Positions 44,473 to 54,731 of a DNA stretch of 64,000 nucleotides are shown here, one piece after another. The notes under the pieces were generated by a model, which was not told the DNA's origin, searched no databases, and was given only the letters and a program-made list of their open reading frames with translations. A program made the translations under genes and the position numbers. The first letter of the stretch is position 1. Each line of letters starts with the position of its first letter. This stretch comes from Mucilaginibacter roseus. GTDB taxonomy: Bacteria > Bacteroidota > Bacteroidia > Sphingobacteriales > Sphingobacteriaceae. Location: positions 930,001-994,000 of the forward strand of contig NZ_JAJPWV010000001.1 of the NCBI RefSeq assembly GCF_021215455.1, read 5' to 3'.

Positions 44473-45438
44473 TTAAAAATATCTTGGCGTTAACATCCGG
44501 CTTTGTTTGGTTTTAAAGTAGATACCAATGGATATCTCATGCGTACCGCCATCATAACCGCGCAGCGGGCCGATTGAAAAATCGTAACCATAACCTATAC
44601 GCAGATAAGGGTTGGGGAAAAATTCTGCCGCTGCTATGATAGAATTGAGCGGGCTCAGGTCATTTTGAAGGTAGCTTTTGTCATACAACTTTACTGCTGT
44701 ACGGTATGATCCACCCAGCCATAATTTCTCGCCAAGTAATATAAAGGCATTAATATCTAAGCTCGTAGGCCCGCCGCGGTCGTCCTTTAAAAGGAAACTT
44801 GGCTTTACCATAATATCCTGATTTAATGGAAACAACATACCACCGGTAAGATAATAATGTGCCTTGGGCTGCGCTATATAGCCATCCTTACGTACATTGA
44901 TATGCTGGGCTACCAGGTTATCAGCAGAGAGTCCCGCGTAAAATTTATTATCAGAGTAGTAAATACCCAGGCGGGCATCGGGCACTATAGTACTTTGCGT
45001 GCCGGTAAACATATCGGGTTCGGGGTCATTAGGGTTGAGTTTTGAACCATTCATGCCCAACTGCATCAGGCCCGCACCTAAACCGAACGCTAACCTCGAG
45101 CTTCCGTCCTCATTCATGCGCAAGCGATAGGCGTAGTTCGCGTATGCTGACAGATACTCCTGTGCGCCAAGCCTATCACTCGCCACCTGGAAAGCCAAAC
45201 CAACATTGCCATTGTTAGCCGTCGCATCAACGGCTAATGACATGCTGCGCGGCGAACCCTCAACGCCAGTCCATTGCGCACGGTAATAAGCATGCAGGTT
45301 AAGGATCTCTTTATAACCAGCATAAGCGGGATTTATATAAATACCGTTAAACATATACTGGCTTTGCTGCGCATCCTGCTGGGCGTAGATTATACCGGTA
45401 TTTATGAGTAGTAATAATATGGTTAAAAATCTTTTCAT
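44473..45438 (-). CDS. PorP/SprF-family outer-membrane protein
   Basis: A 321-residue beta-barrel protein with signal peptide (ending GIIYAQ) and the family hallmark QDAQQSQYMFNGIYINPAYA, ending in GGTHEISIGIYF. SprF-like proteins are needed for surface export or attachment of a T9SS type B protein encoded nearby. Its partner here is the 1381-residue adhesin directly upstream. It is 42 nt from it and 5 nt from the OmpA gene. Confidence 0.95.
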   Translation of the reverse strand: MKRFLTILLLLINTGIIYAQQDAQQSQYMFNGIYINPAYAGYKEILNLHAYYRAQWTGVEGSPRSMSLAVDATANNGNVGLAFQVASDRLGAQEYLSAYANYAYRLRMNEDGSSRLAFGLGAGLMQLGMNGSKLNPNDPEPDMFTGTQSTIVPDARLGIYYSDNKFYAGLSADNLVAQHINVRKDGYIAQPKAHYYLTGGMLFPLNQDIMVKPSFLLKDDRGGPTSLDINAFILLGEKLWLGGSYRTAVKLYDKSYLQNDLSPLNSIIAAAEFFPNPYLRIGYGYDFSIGPLRGYDGGTHEISIGIYFKTKQSRMLTPRYF

Positions 45439-45480
45439 GTTATGTAGTTCACCAGCCCCTGAAAGCGGTTATTCATCAGC

Positions 45481-48400
45481 TTATTTTTTTAAACTCCTCA
45501 TCAATGTAATGTAACCCTTATACACATTCCACTTACCCTGGCTATCCTGAACCTGCAGTATGTAATAATAAGTACCCTCATTTAATCCGGTACCGGCCCA
45601 ATTATTCTGATAGTTGGTAGCCTTGTAAACTTCATTACCCCAACGGTTAATGATAGATAGTTTGTTTTGGCCATATTGCTCAAGGCCGCGTATTTCAAAC
45701 ACATCGTTAATGCCATCGCCATTTGGAGTAAATAAGGTTGGTATTTTAAACGGCGCGTTCGCATTAATAGTGAGGTTCACCGTTGCGGGGTTGGTGTAGT
45801 AACCATACAAGTCTTTAATACGATAAGTAAATGAATCGGTACCGGTATAACCATCATTTGGAGTATAAGTAACGGTTCCATCAGCACCTACCTGTACGGT
45901 GCCATGCTGCGGTTGTGTAAGTATTTCGATAGATTGCTGATCGAAGCTTGAATTACCCGCCAGGTCATTACGGTCAACGTCGATCACAACAGGTGTATTT
46001 CGTTGGGTTGATGCGTTATCGTTTACCGCTATCGGTGCCGGATCAACCGGAACATCTACTGTCGCGTTATCGCTTACAATGTTTCCTACAGGGTCAGTAC
46101 TACTTACCGATGCATTATTGGTTACCTTACCTGCTTCTTTATCGGCTTGGGTTAGTGTATACCTGAATGTTAAAGTAGCCGTTCCACCAGGAATTAAGCC
46201 CCCAGCTGGAATGTTTACGACGGTGTTGGTAAGACCGAGATTGGTATCTGTAAGCGTTACATTGGTTAATGTAGCGTCGCCTGTGTTAGTAAAAGTGAAC
46301 GTGTAGGTAATATAGTTGGCTGTAAACACACCTGTTTTTTCAAGCGATATTGCGCCAACCGGAGTAATGGTTACAATAGTCGGATCATCCGCAGCAGGTG
46401 TTGTAGGGTCGTCAGAACGTGTATCGCTCACCGGCCTTCCGGTTTGATCTGTACCCGCTACGCTGGCCTGATTGCTATAACTGCGGTTATTCACGTCAAC
46501 CTGTGTGAGCGTATGCCTTGCGGTAACTGTACGCGAGGCGCCAGCGGCCAGCGTAGGTATGTTGGCCGGAGAAATACTACCCGCATCAGCCCCAACATCT
46601 GTAACAGCTAAGTTGGTGAGTGGCGTTTGGCCGGTGTTGGTTACTATCAGCGTGTAATTGATAACGTCGCCTGCCTTGCTGCCGGTATTGGTTGCTCTTT
46701 TGGTAAGGTTTACCGTTGCGGAATAAATAGTAATGGTTACAGTTACCGGATCAGACACCACACCATCCGGCGTGGTAAGCGTATAGGTATAGGTATCAAT
46801 ACCTGTATAACCTGAAACAGGTGTATAAACCACTTGCCCCTGCGCATTGACTGACGTAACGCCATGCTGGCCGGCTGTACTGGTAACGGTAGTACCAACA
46901 CCACTTGCCCCATCGTTTGCTTTTACGTTTGTGGTAACGCTGGTATTAACCGGTGTAATATCGGTATCGTTAACCGGTACAGGTTTTACAGTGACGTTAA
47001 CGGTTATTGGCGCCGATACAATACCATCCCGCGTAAGCGTGTAAGTGTAAACATCCCTGCCAACGTAGCCGTTAGCCGGTGTATAAATCACATTACCTTG
47101 CGCGTCAACCGTTGTAGTACCGTGCGCCCCGGCTTTAGGCGAAACTGTTGCACCTGTAGCCGCCGCTCCATCATTAGCCTTTACATTAGTGGTAACCGGC
47201 GTATTGATATTGGTTATGGCTTCATCATTTTCACCATCCGGTGTTATGTAGATATTTACGGTTATCGGGTCAGAAGATATGCCGTCCGCCGTGGTTAAAA
47301 TATAGGTATATGTGTCAGTACCCGCATAACCCGGCTCCGGCGTGTAAGTTACGCGGCCTTGAGCATCTACGGTTGTATTGCCATGTATACCGTTGGTGGC
47401 GGTAACTGTAGTAGCCGTGGCATCCGTACCGTCGTTAGCTTTTACTATGGTCGTAACCGGGGTGCCTATAGCTGTGGTGTCACTGTCATTCACACCGGTT
47501 GGTTTCACTATTACTGATATCAGGGCAGGCAAACTCTCCGAACCGTAATTATCACGAATTGTATAAGAAAGCGGTATAGCCTTGCCTGCGAATGACGGCA
47601 CCGGTGTAAAGGTTACCCGGCCGGTAGTTGTATTGGTAACGTAAGTGCCTTGCCCTGCTACGGTCACTGTTCTTTTTTTGGTATTGTCAATCGGGTCAAC
47701 AATAAATACCTGGGCCGGATTAATGGTTCCATCTGCATCGGTATCATTACCCGGTATGTTTAAGGTAACGGCTACGCCGGCAGTTGTGGTGGCCGAATCG
47801 GCAACGGCAACCGGTATTTGGTTAAGCGCAAAGTTCACTCCGGTTATATCCAAACTTGTACCCGGCGTACTCACTCTTATTTGCAGGTTAGGTGTCCCGG
47901 TTTCGATACCCGTACCGCTAACGTTATTTGTACCGTATGCCTCGCCGGATGGTTTCCAGTTTACAGGCAGGTTGGCTGCAACCGCCGCCAACGTAGCGCC
48001 CGTATCAACGTTATTGGTTGATATGGCAACTGTGTAAGCACCGTTGTTGTTATTTGCCAGACTATATGTGCCGGTGCTGCTAACCGCAGCCTTTTGTACT
48101 ACCCTGTTCGTTGCTGCATCAACCAGGTAAGCATACAGTTGGGAACCCGATACTTGTTGCAGTGGCGTACCCGAGATTGAACCGTTGCTGCCACCATTAC
48201 CATCATTAAATACACTGCCCGATATAGTGATGCCGGTTATGTCTTTTAACCTGTAATCTTCCGTTTCGCCATCGGCGGCAAATGATGTACTGCGCTCATC
48301 AACGGCGGTTGATGGGTCATCAATTAGGTTTGTGGTGGTAATGCGAATACGTGAGTAAAGCAACCCTACCTTAATTCTGCCTGCGAACTGCGCATTAGGA

Positions 48401-49626
48401 AATGTAAGGGTAAAATTCTGATTTGTTGTATTAGCGGGAACGGTAGCACTTACCAGTTCACCTGGCTCAAACAAACCGTTACCGTTAAAATCGAGCCATA
48501 TACGTAAAGCCGCAGGAACGTTTTTGGTATTCGTTACCGGAACATTAAATACAATATCACCGGCCTGGTTAACTTTCACTACAGGCAGGCTCGCTGGGTT
48601 TATTGTGTTTTCATCATTGTTTCCGGTATTATCGTCGCCATCAGCGTTAAGCGTTCCTTCCGGTTCGCCGTCCGGGTCAACGTTATCTTCTCCGATGTAA
48701 ACGGTAGCACGTGCTACCAGCGGTGTAGTGGGATAATTTACTACGGCAAAGGTACCGTCACCATTAAAATAATTGGTTATCTGGAAATTCTCCATATAAT
48801 GCCCGGTGTTGCCGTAGCCCAGCGGGTCATCTCCCAGATCAAAAGGCAATACGAATCCTATGGCCATAGCAGTAAGGCCGGATCCTTTCATGCTTACATC
48901 GTTGAGTTCGCGAGCGCCACGCGCAAACATTACCGCCTGCACGCCAAAGTTTCCCGGCGGCAGATTAGCGAAGAGCCTGAATGATCTGCCGGAATTACTT
49001 AATTGCATTTTATACTCGTTATCGGCAGCGTTGTTTTGCGTGCGTTTATTAAGCAGTTGCCATGCAATCGGATTAGGTGTATTAGCTGAAATGTATTCAC
49101 CGCCCGCGTCAATAGATTCAGCATCGCCGATAATCATACCAGGATAAACTACGTCCGTCCAAACACCGTTTATCAGTATAAAAACTTTAATATCAATATC
49201 GAAAGTAGCTGTACCGCCATAGGGTGTAACTACGGCCGATGCCGCCACTCCCCTCGAATCGGGCTTAGGGCGATTATTACCTGAATATAACAGATCCAAC
49301 CCGTCACTGGCGTAGCTACCCGGCGTGTAAGATTGCATCGGTTGATTGCCGCTGGTAACCAGGTTGCTGATTGTAGCCCTGATTTGCACCGTAGGCGAAA
49401 ACTGCCATACATAGTTACCATTGGTGATGTTTTGTGCGCTTGATCCACTTGGCGAAGTAACCAGCGTACTGCCGGGAAGGGCGTTATCCCAGGTGAGCCA
49501 ATAAACCGAGTTTACAAGGTTAGTGCCGGCTTCGCCGCCAATAGCATATTGGGCGTGGGCCTTATTGCTATATAAAAATATAGCTAAAAGTAGTACGAAA
49601 GTTTTGAGTAGGTACAGTTTTCTCAT
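45481..49626 (-). CDS. T9SS type B multi-domain surface adhesin
   Basis: A 1381-residue exported protein. The signal peptide ends at NKAHA (about 25). A GEVED-like domain spans about 310-458. A CnaB/SdrD-like module follows (about 462-590), then an Ig/cadherin-like module (about 603-708). Three ~87-residue repeats, each with VTTNVKANDG-type and YTYTLT motifs, cover about 709-968. Two DUF11 repeats (about 970-1195), another cadherin-like domain and the gliding-motility C-terminal domain follow, the last with FTPNGDGINDVFEIRGLEQY and NRWGNEVY (about 1292-1381). It is probably secreted by T9SS and surface-attached through PorP/SprF. Ligand unknown; adhesion is inference. Confidence 0.93.
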   Translation of the reverse strand: MRKLYLLKTFVLLLAIFLYSNKAHAQYAIGGEAGTNLVNSVYWLTWDNALPGSTLVTSPSGSSAQNITNGNYVWQFSPTVQIRATISNLVTSGNQPMQSYTPGSYASDGLDLLYSGNNRPKPDSRGVAASAVVTPYGGTATFDIDIKVFILINGVWTDVVYPGMIIGDAESIDAGGEYISANTPNPIAWQLLNKRTQNNAADNEYKMQLSNSGRSFRLFANLPPGNFGVQAVMFARGARELNDVSMKGSGLTAMAIGFVLPFDLGDDPLGYGNTGHYMENFQITNYFNGDGTFAVVNYPTTPLVARATVYIGEDNVDPDGEPEGTLNADGDDNTGNNDENTINPASLPVVKVNQAGDIVFNVPVTNTKNVPAALRIWLDFNGNGLFEPGELVSATVPANTTNQNFTLTFPNAQFAGRIKVGLLYSRIRITTTNLIDDPSTAVDERSTSFAADGETEDYRLKDITGITISGSVFNDGNGGSNGSISGTPLQQVSGSQLYAYLVDAATNRVVQKAAVSSTGTYSLANNNNGAYTVAISTNNVDTGATLAAVAANLPVNWKPSGEAYGTNNVSGTGIETGTPNLQIRVSTPGTSLDITGVNFALNQIPVAVADSATTTAGVAVTLNIPGNDTDADGTINPAQVFIVDPIDNTKKRTVTVAGQGTYVTNTTTGRVTFTPVPSFAGKAIPLSYTIRDNYGSESLPALISVIVKPTGVNDSDTTAIGTPVTTIVKANDGTDATATTVTATNGIHGNTTVDAQGRVTYTPEPGYAGTDTYTYILTTADGISSDPITVNIYITPDGENDEAITNINTPVTTNVKANDGAAATGATVSPKAGAHGTTTVDAQGNVIYTPANGYVGRDVYTYTLTRDGIVSAPITVNVTVKPVPVNDTDITPVNTSVTTNVKANDGASGVGTTVTSTAGQHGVTSVNAQGQVVYTPVSGYTGIDTYTYTLTTPDGVVSDPVTVTITIYSATVNLTKRATNTGSKAGDVINYTLIVTNTGQTPLTNLAVTDVGADAGSISPANIPTLAAGASRTVTARHTLTQVDVNNRSYSNQASVAGTDQTGRPVSDTRSDDPTTPAADDPTIVTITPVGAISLEKTGVFTANYITYTFTFTNTGDATLTNVTLTDTNLGLTNTVVNIPAGGLIPGGTATLTFRYTLTQADKEAGKVTNNASVSSTDPVGNIVSDNATVDVPVDPAPIAVNDNASTQRNTPVVIDVDRNDLAGNSSFDQQSIEILTQPQHGTVQVGADGTVTYTPNDGYTGTDSFTYRIKDLYGYYTNPATVNLTINANAPFKIPTLFTPNGDGINDVFEIRGLEQYGQNKLSIINRWGNEVYKATNYQNNWAGTGLNEGTYYYILQVQDSQGKWNVYKGYITLMRSLKK
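46720..47505 (-). repeat. Three tandem ~260-bp coding repeats in the adhesin
   Basis: Three consecutive modules, roughly 47241-47505, 46980-47240 and 46720-46979, each encode about 87 residues with conserved NVKANDG, VDAQG..V.YTP and YTYTLT patterns. They have diverged enough to lack long identical runs. They are units of one protein, not a mobile repeat. Confidence 0.7.
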
Positions 49627-49866
49627 TTACGGACGTTAGGTATAAAAGAATTACGCACGTTCACCAGGATAACAATATGCCGTTTAAAATGTCAGTTTAC
49701 TTCAGCGTTTAACTTAAAAAGGCAGCATTAACAAACAAAATACGGTAAAAATGCCGGGTTGATTATTTGTCGGTTAAGTACAGCTTTATACTGCAATTGG
49801 CTTAAAATGGTTACACTTTGGCGCTTTTTGGGCTGATAAAATTCGGCTTGTTTTATAAACCAACAT

Positions 49867-50955
49867 CTACCATTTTATGTTTTTGTTGATGAACGTAATC
49901 AATTGATTAGCCATGGCTTGCTGTTCAGCTGCGTTAGGGTGTCCGGGCGTTTGCTTGTACGGAAAAAAGCAGGTGTATATTTTCTTGTCGTTGATATCTG
50001 CCGTAGCCTGCTTTATATAACCAGGCCATGGTGAACCCTCTTTAGTGGCATCCATATTACCAAGTGCGCATATAATGCTGGCGTCGGGGTATTTTGATCG
50101 TATGGTCTTTACAAAATTCCGGTAGGCATTAGTCAATTGTTCGGCAGTTGGCGGAGTTTTGCCAAAGCGTGATTTAAACTCAGGATTATCGGGCATATGC
50201 GTAATCCATGAATCATTTTGAAAAAGATTGATGATAACTATCTGGGGCTGATATTTTTCAAAATTCCATTTAACAGTGGAGTCATTCGCGTAAAGCCTGT
50301 CATACATCTCGGGCATAATAAGCGGAAACCAGCTAACGGTAATACCAATCCCGCTCTTGGATGTACTATGATAATCGGCATCAAAATGCCGTGCCGTAAT
50401 TGCCGCGTAACTAATATAGCCATTTTCATAAGGCGAAGTCCCTCTATCCTTGCCCGATGTATCTTCAACCGCATAACCGCAGGTTATAGAGTTGCCAAAC
50501 ACTTCAATGCGGCGCTTTTTCGGCGAGGGCGCTTCTGTTAACTCTGCGCCTTTGTTGAACGAGAATTGGTAAAGCCAGGTGCGGCCCATACTCCATTCGG
50601 TTCGTTTAAACAATTCGAGTTCATGTTTGCCGTTAGGCAATTCTTCGGCAAGTGTATATTCATGTCTACCTTTTTGCGGATGCAAAATCTGTTTAATTTT
50701 ACCGTCTACAATAACGTTGTAATAGTTGTCGCCGGCTTCATCGTTCAGCAACACCTTAGCTGACGTGCCTTTAAAATTTACTTTTACTGATGTTGCCGTC
50801 CATGACAGCATGGTGTTACTGTCGGTAACAGCTACCCGCCCCACGTAGCGGATATGCTGCAAGTCATCATTCTTTAGAATAACATTCTGCGCCGAGCATG
50901 ATAGATATGTAACGCTTAGTAAGGCAGCGCTTAGGTATTGGTAAAGTTTATTCAT
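49867..50955 (-). CDS. SGNH-hydrolase, CE2-like acetyl esterase
   Basis: A 362-residue exported enzyme (signal ends LSCSAQ). An N-terminal jelly-roll domain (about 25-145) is followed by an SGNH domain with the Ser in IEVFGNSITCGYAVED and a GHPN block near the end (His). The arrangement matches CE2 acetyl-xylan esterases, which deacetylate plant polysaccharides. Catalytic Asp is not obvious. It is transcribed alone, with 240 nt upstream up to the adhesin gene start, where I see no recognisable element. Confidence 0.88.
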   Translation of the reverse strand: MNKLYQYLSAALLSVTYLSCSAQNVILKNDDLQHIRYVGRVAVTDSNTMLSWTATSVKVNFKGTSAKVLLNDEAGDNYYNVIVDGKIKQILHPQKGRHEYTLAEELPNGKHELELFKRTEWSMGRTWLYQFSFNKGAELTEAPSPKKRRIEVFGNSITCGYAVEDTSGKDRGTSPYENGYISYAAITARHFDADYHSTSKSGIGITVSWFPLIMPEMYDRLYANDSTVKWNFEKYQPQIVIINLFQNDSWITHMPDNPEFKSRFGKTPPTAEQLTNAYRNFVKTIRSKYPDASIICALGNMDATKEGSPWPGYIKQATADINDKKIYTCFFPYKQTPGHPNAAEQQAMANQLITFINKNIKW

Positions 50956-51054
50956 ATTGTTGCCGGTTAGGTACGACTATACAAATATAAAATATCCCGC
51001 TACTTTTAAGTCGCTGTTTTAAATTGCTTTGAGAGAATGCGGATAAATTACTTA

Positions 51055-51618
51055 TTAGCTTTCTCCCCACCTGAAGCTATTGCTCTCTAACCCGATAAGG
51101 TCAACCACGCGATCAACCACCGTAAGCGCCACCTCTTCAATCGTTTTTGGTTTGCTGTAAAACGATGGAACGGCCGGACAAACTATTGCACCGGCCTCAG
51201 TCACTGTCACCATATTTCGTAATTGAATGAGGTTAAATGGTGTATCGCGAGCCACTAATATTAACTTACGCCGTTCCTTAAGTATTACGTCTGCCGCGCG
51301 GGTGGTCAGATCGTCAGATACCCCGCTGGCTATCCGGCCCAAAGTGCCCATAGAACAAGGAACAATTACCATCGTATCGAATCTGGCAGAACCCGATGCA
51401 AAAGGTGCGCTAAAGTCATACTTGTCGTAAAATTTAAATGGATAATTTTGATAATCATAGTTCTCCAATTCAACCCGCCAAACTTCGCGCGCATTGGTCG
51501 ACATGATAATGCCAACCTCAGCTATCTGACCCTGCAATTGTTGTAATTTATCTAATAACAGCCGGGCATAAATGGCGCCGCTGGCTCCGGTAATGGCTAT
51601 AACAATCTTTTTCTTCAT
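51055..51618 (-). CDS. ubiX: Flavin prenyltransferase UbiX
   Basis: A 187-residue enzyme that prenylates FMN, making the cofactor for UbiD decarboxylases. AITGASGAIYARLLLDKL, VPCSMGTLGRIASGVSDDL and RRKLILVARDTPFNLIQLRN are typical. ATG 51618 (MKKKIVIAITG) is preferred. An ATG at 51720 would add a hydrophobic tail across the ppk-ppx terminator. No UbiD gene is in the window. Confidence 0.95.
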   Translation of the reverse strand: MKKKIVIAITGASGAIYARLLLDKLQQLQGQIAEVGIIMSTNAREVWRVELENYDYQNYPFKFYDKYDFSAPFASGSARFDTMVIVPCSMGTLGRIASGVSDDLTTRAADVILKERRKLILVARDTPFNLIQLRNMVTVTEAGAIVCPAVPSFYSKPKTIEEVALTVVDRVVDLIGLESNSFRWGES

Positions 51619-51666
51619 AAACAGAATTGCAAGTATAACAAAAGCGGCGGGATAAAGTTGCGGCAC

Positions 51667-51699
51667 AAAAAAAGGGTCGAATACTATGTACCCGACCCT
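51667..51699 (-). terminator. Terminator of the ppk1-ppx operon
   Basis: AGGGTCG (51673-51679) and CGACCCT (51693-51699) form a 7-bp stem; on the minus strand it is followed by about seven T residues. It separates ppx from ubiX. Confidence 0.75.
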
Positions 51700-51792
51700 A
51701 CATCTACCTATGAAAAACATACCCTATGAGAGGGCACTACAAATATACTAAGATTTTTACAAAAACTTAATAATTTGTTTTCAAATTTTTCA

Positions 51793-52680
51793 CTAGCGAT
51801 ATTGAGGGAAATTCTTCTCTATCAGTGTTTGTATAATGCCGTCAACCATGCCTACACTTGGCACGTAAATCTGCTTTATCCCGGCTGTTTTCATTACCGT
51901 GATATAGATTTCGCAAGCAGGAATTATAACGTCCGCCCGGTCATGATTCAGGCCTAACACATTTATCCTGTCTTTTAATGAAAACGAACTCAGATAGCTA
52001 TAAAGCGATTTAAGTTTGTTAAATAGCATGGGCGACTTGTCCTTTTGTTCGGCCAGGCGATAAAGCTTATTGATGTTTCCACCAGTACCTATGCCCGCGA
52101 TATCTTTAAATCCACGGGTATGTTTGCGGATAAATTCGCGCATCTCGTCCCATGTTTCCTCTTTGTCCTGATTATCGAGAATACGTATTGTACCCAGGTT
52201 AAATGATTGGGATGCAATAAGCTCTCCGGCAGAAAATAAAGACAATTCGGTACTGCCGCCGCCAACATCTATATATAAATAGTTTTTGCTTTTATCTATT
52301 TCCTGATCGGCATGGCTTGCGTATATAATTTTGGCTTCTTTTTCGCCATGTATAATCTCCAGGTTAATACCAGCCTTTTCCTTTATTGCCTTAACCACTT
52401 CATCGCCGTTTTTAGCTTCACGCATTGCAGAAGTAGCGCAAGCCATATAATCCGTTACCTTGTAAACGTCGATCAGGTTGCTGAACGCCTGCATGGTTTT
52501 AACCAGGTCAGCGGATTTCTTTTCCGAAATTTGCTGATGAAGAAACGCATCGTCACCCAACCTTAACGGCACACGTATGAGCGTATTCTTTTTAAATGAT
52601 ACCGAATGATTATTTTCAACAATTTCGGCAATCAGCATTCGTACAGCGTTTGATCCTATGTCTATGGCAGCGTATCTCAC
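51793..52680 (-). CDS. ppx: Ppx/GppA-family exopolyphosphatase
   Basis: A 295-residue phosphatase of the ASKHA fold. DIGSNAVRMLIAE is the phosphate-1 motif, and DVGGGSTELSLFSAG and GIGTGGNINKLY are later ones. It hydrolyses polyphosphate or pppGpp. The start is GTG at 52680, inside the ppk1 TGA (overlap of 4). It is shorter than the two-domain E. coli enzymes, so it is a one-domain core version. It opposes Ppk1 in polyphosphate turnover. Confidence 0.9.
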   Translation of the reverse strand: MRYAAIDIGSNAVRMLIAEIVENNHSVSFKKNTLIRVPLRLGDDAFLHQQISEKKSADLVKTMQAFSNLIDVYKVTDYMACATSAMREAKNGDEVVKAIKEKAGINLEIIHGEKEAKIIYASHADQEIDKSKNYLYIDVGGGSTELSLFSAGELIASQSFNLGTIRILDNQDKEETWDEMREFIRKHTRGFKDIAGIGTGGNINKLYRLAEQKDKSPMLFNKLKSLYSYLSSFSLKDRINVLGLNHDRADVIIPACEIYITVMKTAGIKQIYVPSVGMVDGIIQTLIEKNFPQYR

Positions 52681-54731
52681 TTTAAAGTATTTTTGTTTTT
52701 TAGGTAATTATAAATGTCTATTTGTGCCCGGTGCGGGTTTACGTTATGTGTGCGGTGGTATTTATTACTATTGTTGGAGTTAATATCACGCGACTTTGTG
52801 TTATCAGCTAATTGCAGGTTGATAATGTCTTTTATCTCTTTCTTCAGATCCTCATCATATACCGGGAAACCCACTTCTACCCTATTATCAATATTGCGCG
52901 TCATAAAATCCGCAGATGTCAGGTAGATCAGCTCGTTGCCGCCGTTACCGTATATGTGTACGCGCGCATGCTCCAGGTATTTATCAACTATACTAATAAC
53001 ACTGATGTTCTCGCTATATCCCTTAATGCCGGGTACCAAACAGCACATGCCCCGCACAATCATATCTATCTTAACCCCTGCCTGGCTGGCCTGATAAAGC
53101 TTTTCTATCATTTGCTCATCGGCAAGGCTATTCATCTTTAAAATCATGTACGCCTCTTTACCTGCTTTAGCGTTGCGTATTTCACAATCTATAAGCTTGT
53201 AAATCGCCGGGCGCGAGTCAACTGGCGATACGATCAGGTTTTTGAAACCTTTAGGCAATACGCTTCGGTTTAGCGCTTTAAATACCCCGGCAAGTTCATC
53301 GGTGATTTTTTTGTTTGCGGTAAACAAAGTATGATCGGCGTATATCTGCGCGGTTTTTTCGTTGAAATTACCGGTTGAAAGGCAGCCATAATTAACAACC
53401 TTACCCTTTTCAACCCGGCTCACCATACAAATTTTTGAATGTACTTTATAACCCGGAATACCATAAACCACGCGTACGCCTTCTTCCTCTAAACGGTTAC
53501 TCCAATGTATGTTATTCTGTTCATCAAAACGGGCACGAAGTTCAACCAGGCAATTTACCTTTTTGCCATTTTTTGCTGCGTTGATGAGTGCATGTACAAC
53601 TCGCGAGTTATCAGCCAGGCGATAAACTGAGACGCTGATCTCTTTTACCTTGGGATCAATGGCTGCTTCGCGTAAAAAGTGGATGATATAGTCGAACGAT
53701 TGGTAGGGCGTACTAACCAGGTAATCCTTTTTGGCAATGAGACTGATCAGGCTTTTGCCAAAGGAAATACTATCAACAGGTAGCGCCGGATACTCATTGT
53801 ATTCCAGCTCGGGCCTGCCTACATTAGGGAATTTAATAAAATCTTTGAAGTTGTGGTACCTGCTGCCCGGTATAAGGCTCTCGCCCTGCAAGCCCATTTT
53901 AGCAACCAAAAACTGCAGCATATCCGCAGGCATATCGGTATCGTAAAGCAAACGCATGGGTTTTCCCTTTTTGCGTTTTACAAGACTTTTAGAAAGTGCG
54001 TCGACAAACTTTTCGCTTACCTCCTTGTCCAGATCAAGTTCAGCATCGCGGGTAAGTTGTATGGAATAAGCCTCAATGTTATCATGGTCAAATATGAAAA
54101 ACATATCTTCCAGATTATACCTGATAATATCATCAAGCAGGATAATAAACTTTAAATTGTTGGTTTCGGGCAGTACCAAAAAGCGCGAGAGGTTATCCGG
54201 AAACTCAACAAGCGCGTACCTTGATTTTTTATTTTTTGTTAATTTAACGAAGAAGTAAATGGCGCGGTCCTTTAATTCAGGTAGTGGTCCTGCATCCGTC
54301 AGCATAATCGGCACGAGTGTAGACAGCAGCTTTTCGCGAAAGTAGCTTTTAACAAAACCGCCCCTGCTCACGTTTAACTGCTTTTCGTCCAATATAAATA
54401 TCTTCTCTTCAGCAAGTTGTTTGATGATGATATTTTCGTACAGATTATTAAATTTTTTTTCCTGCTTAACTACGATGTTTTTAATTTGATTAAGCAGCTT
54501 TTTAGGGTTATAACCTAAAATTTGTTTTGACTTTTGGTTTAAGTTGGCCAGCCTATTTAAAGTAGCAACCCTAACCCGGTAAAACTCATCAAGGTTTGAT
54601 GAAAAGATGGCCAGAAACCGGATGCGGTCTATAAGCGGTACTGTCGGGTCTGCCGCTTCCTGCAGTACACGGTCATTAAAATACAACCAGCTTATTTCAC
54701 GATTGGTTAAAGGTATCTGTTTGGCATCCAT
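52677..54731 (-). CDS. ppk1: Polyphosphate kinase 1
   Basis: A 684-residue enzyme that makes polyphosphate from ATP. The phospho-His is in YGIPGYKVHSKICMV, with a second His region at HARVHIYGNGG. ATG 54731 (MDAKQIPLTNREISWLYFN) is used; a TTG at 54767 lies in a region better read as leader. It is translationally coupled to ppx by a GTGA overlap. The C-terminal end is basic and low in structure. Confidence 0.96.
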   Translation of the reverse strand: MDAKQIPLTNREISWLYFNDRVLQEAADPTVPLIDRIRFLAIFSSNLDEFYRVRVATLNRLANLNQKSKQILGYNPKKLLNQIKNIVVKQEKKFNNLYENIIIKQLAEEKIFILDEKQLNVSRGGFVKSYFREKLLSTLVPIMLTDAGPLPELKDRAIYFFVKLTKNKKSRYALVEFPDNLSRFLVLPETNNLKFIILLDDIIRYNLEDMFFIFDHDNIEAYSIQLTRDAELDLDKEVSEKFVDALSKSLVKRKKGKPMRLLYDTDMPADMLQFLVAKMGLQGESLIPGSRYHNFKDFIKFPNVGRPELEYNEYPALPVDSISFGKSLISLIAKKDYLVSTPYQSFDYIIHFLREAAIDPKVKEISVSVYRLADNSRVVHALINAAKNGKKVNCLVELRARFDEQNNIHWSNRLEEEGVRVVYGIPGYKVHSKICMVSRVEKGKVVNYGCLSTGNFNEKTAQIYADHTLFTANKKITDELAGVFKALNRSVLPKGFKNLIVSPVDSRPAIYKLIDCEIRNAKAGKEAYMILKMNSLADEQMIEKLYQASQAGVKIDMIVRGMCCLVPGIKGYSENISVISIVDKYLEHARVHIYGNGGNELIYLTSADFMTRNIDNRVEVGFPVYDEDLKKEIKDIINLQLADNTKSRDINSNNSNKYHRTHNVNPHRAQIDIYNYLKNKNTLK

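Noticed and set aside
45948..48037. Several plus-strand open frames inside the adhesin gene
   Set aside because: They are antisense to a well-supported protein with repetitive composition and have no domain content.
51619..51720. ATG at 51720 as ubiX start
   Set aside because: It would place the ubiX N-terminus across the ppk-ppx terminator. Family members begin at MKKKIVIAITG.
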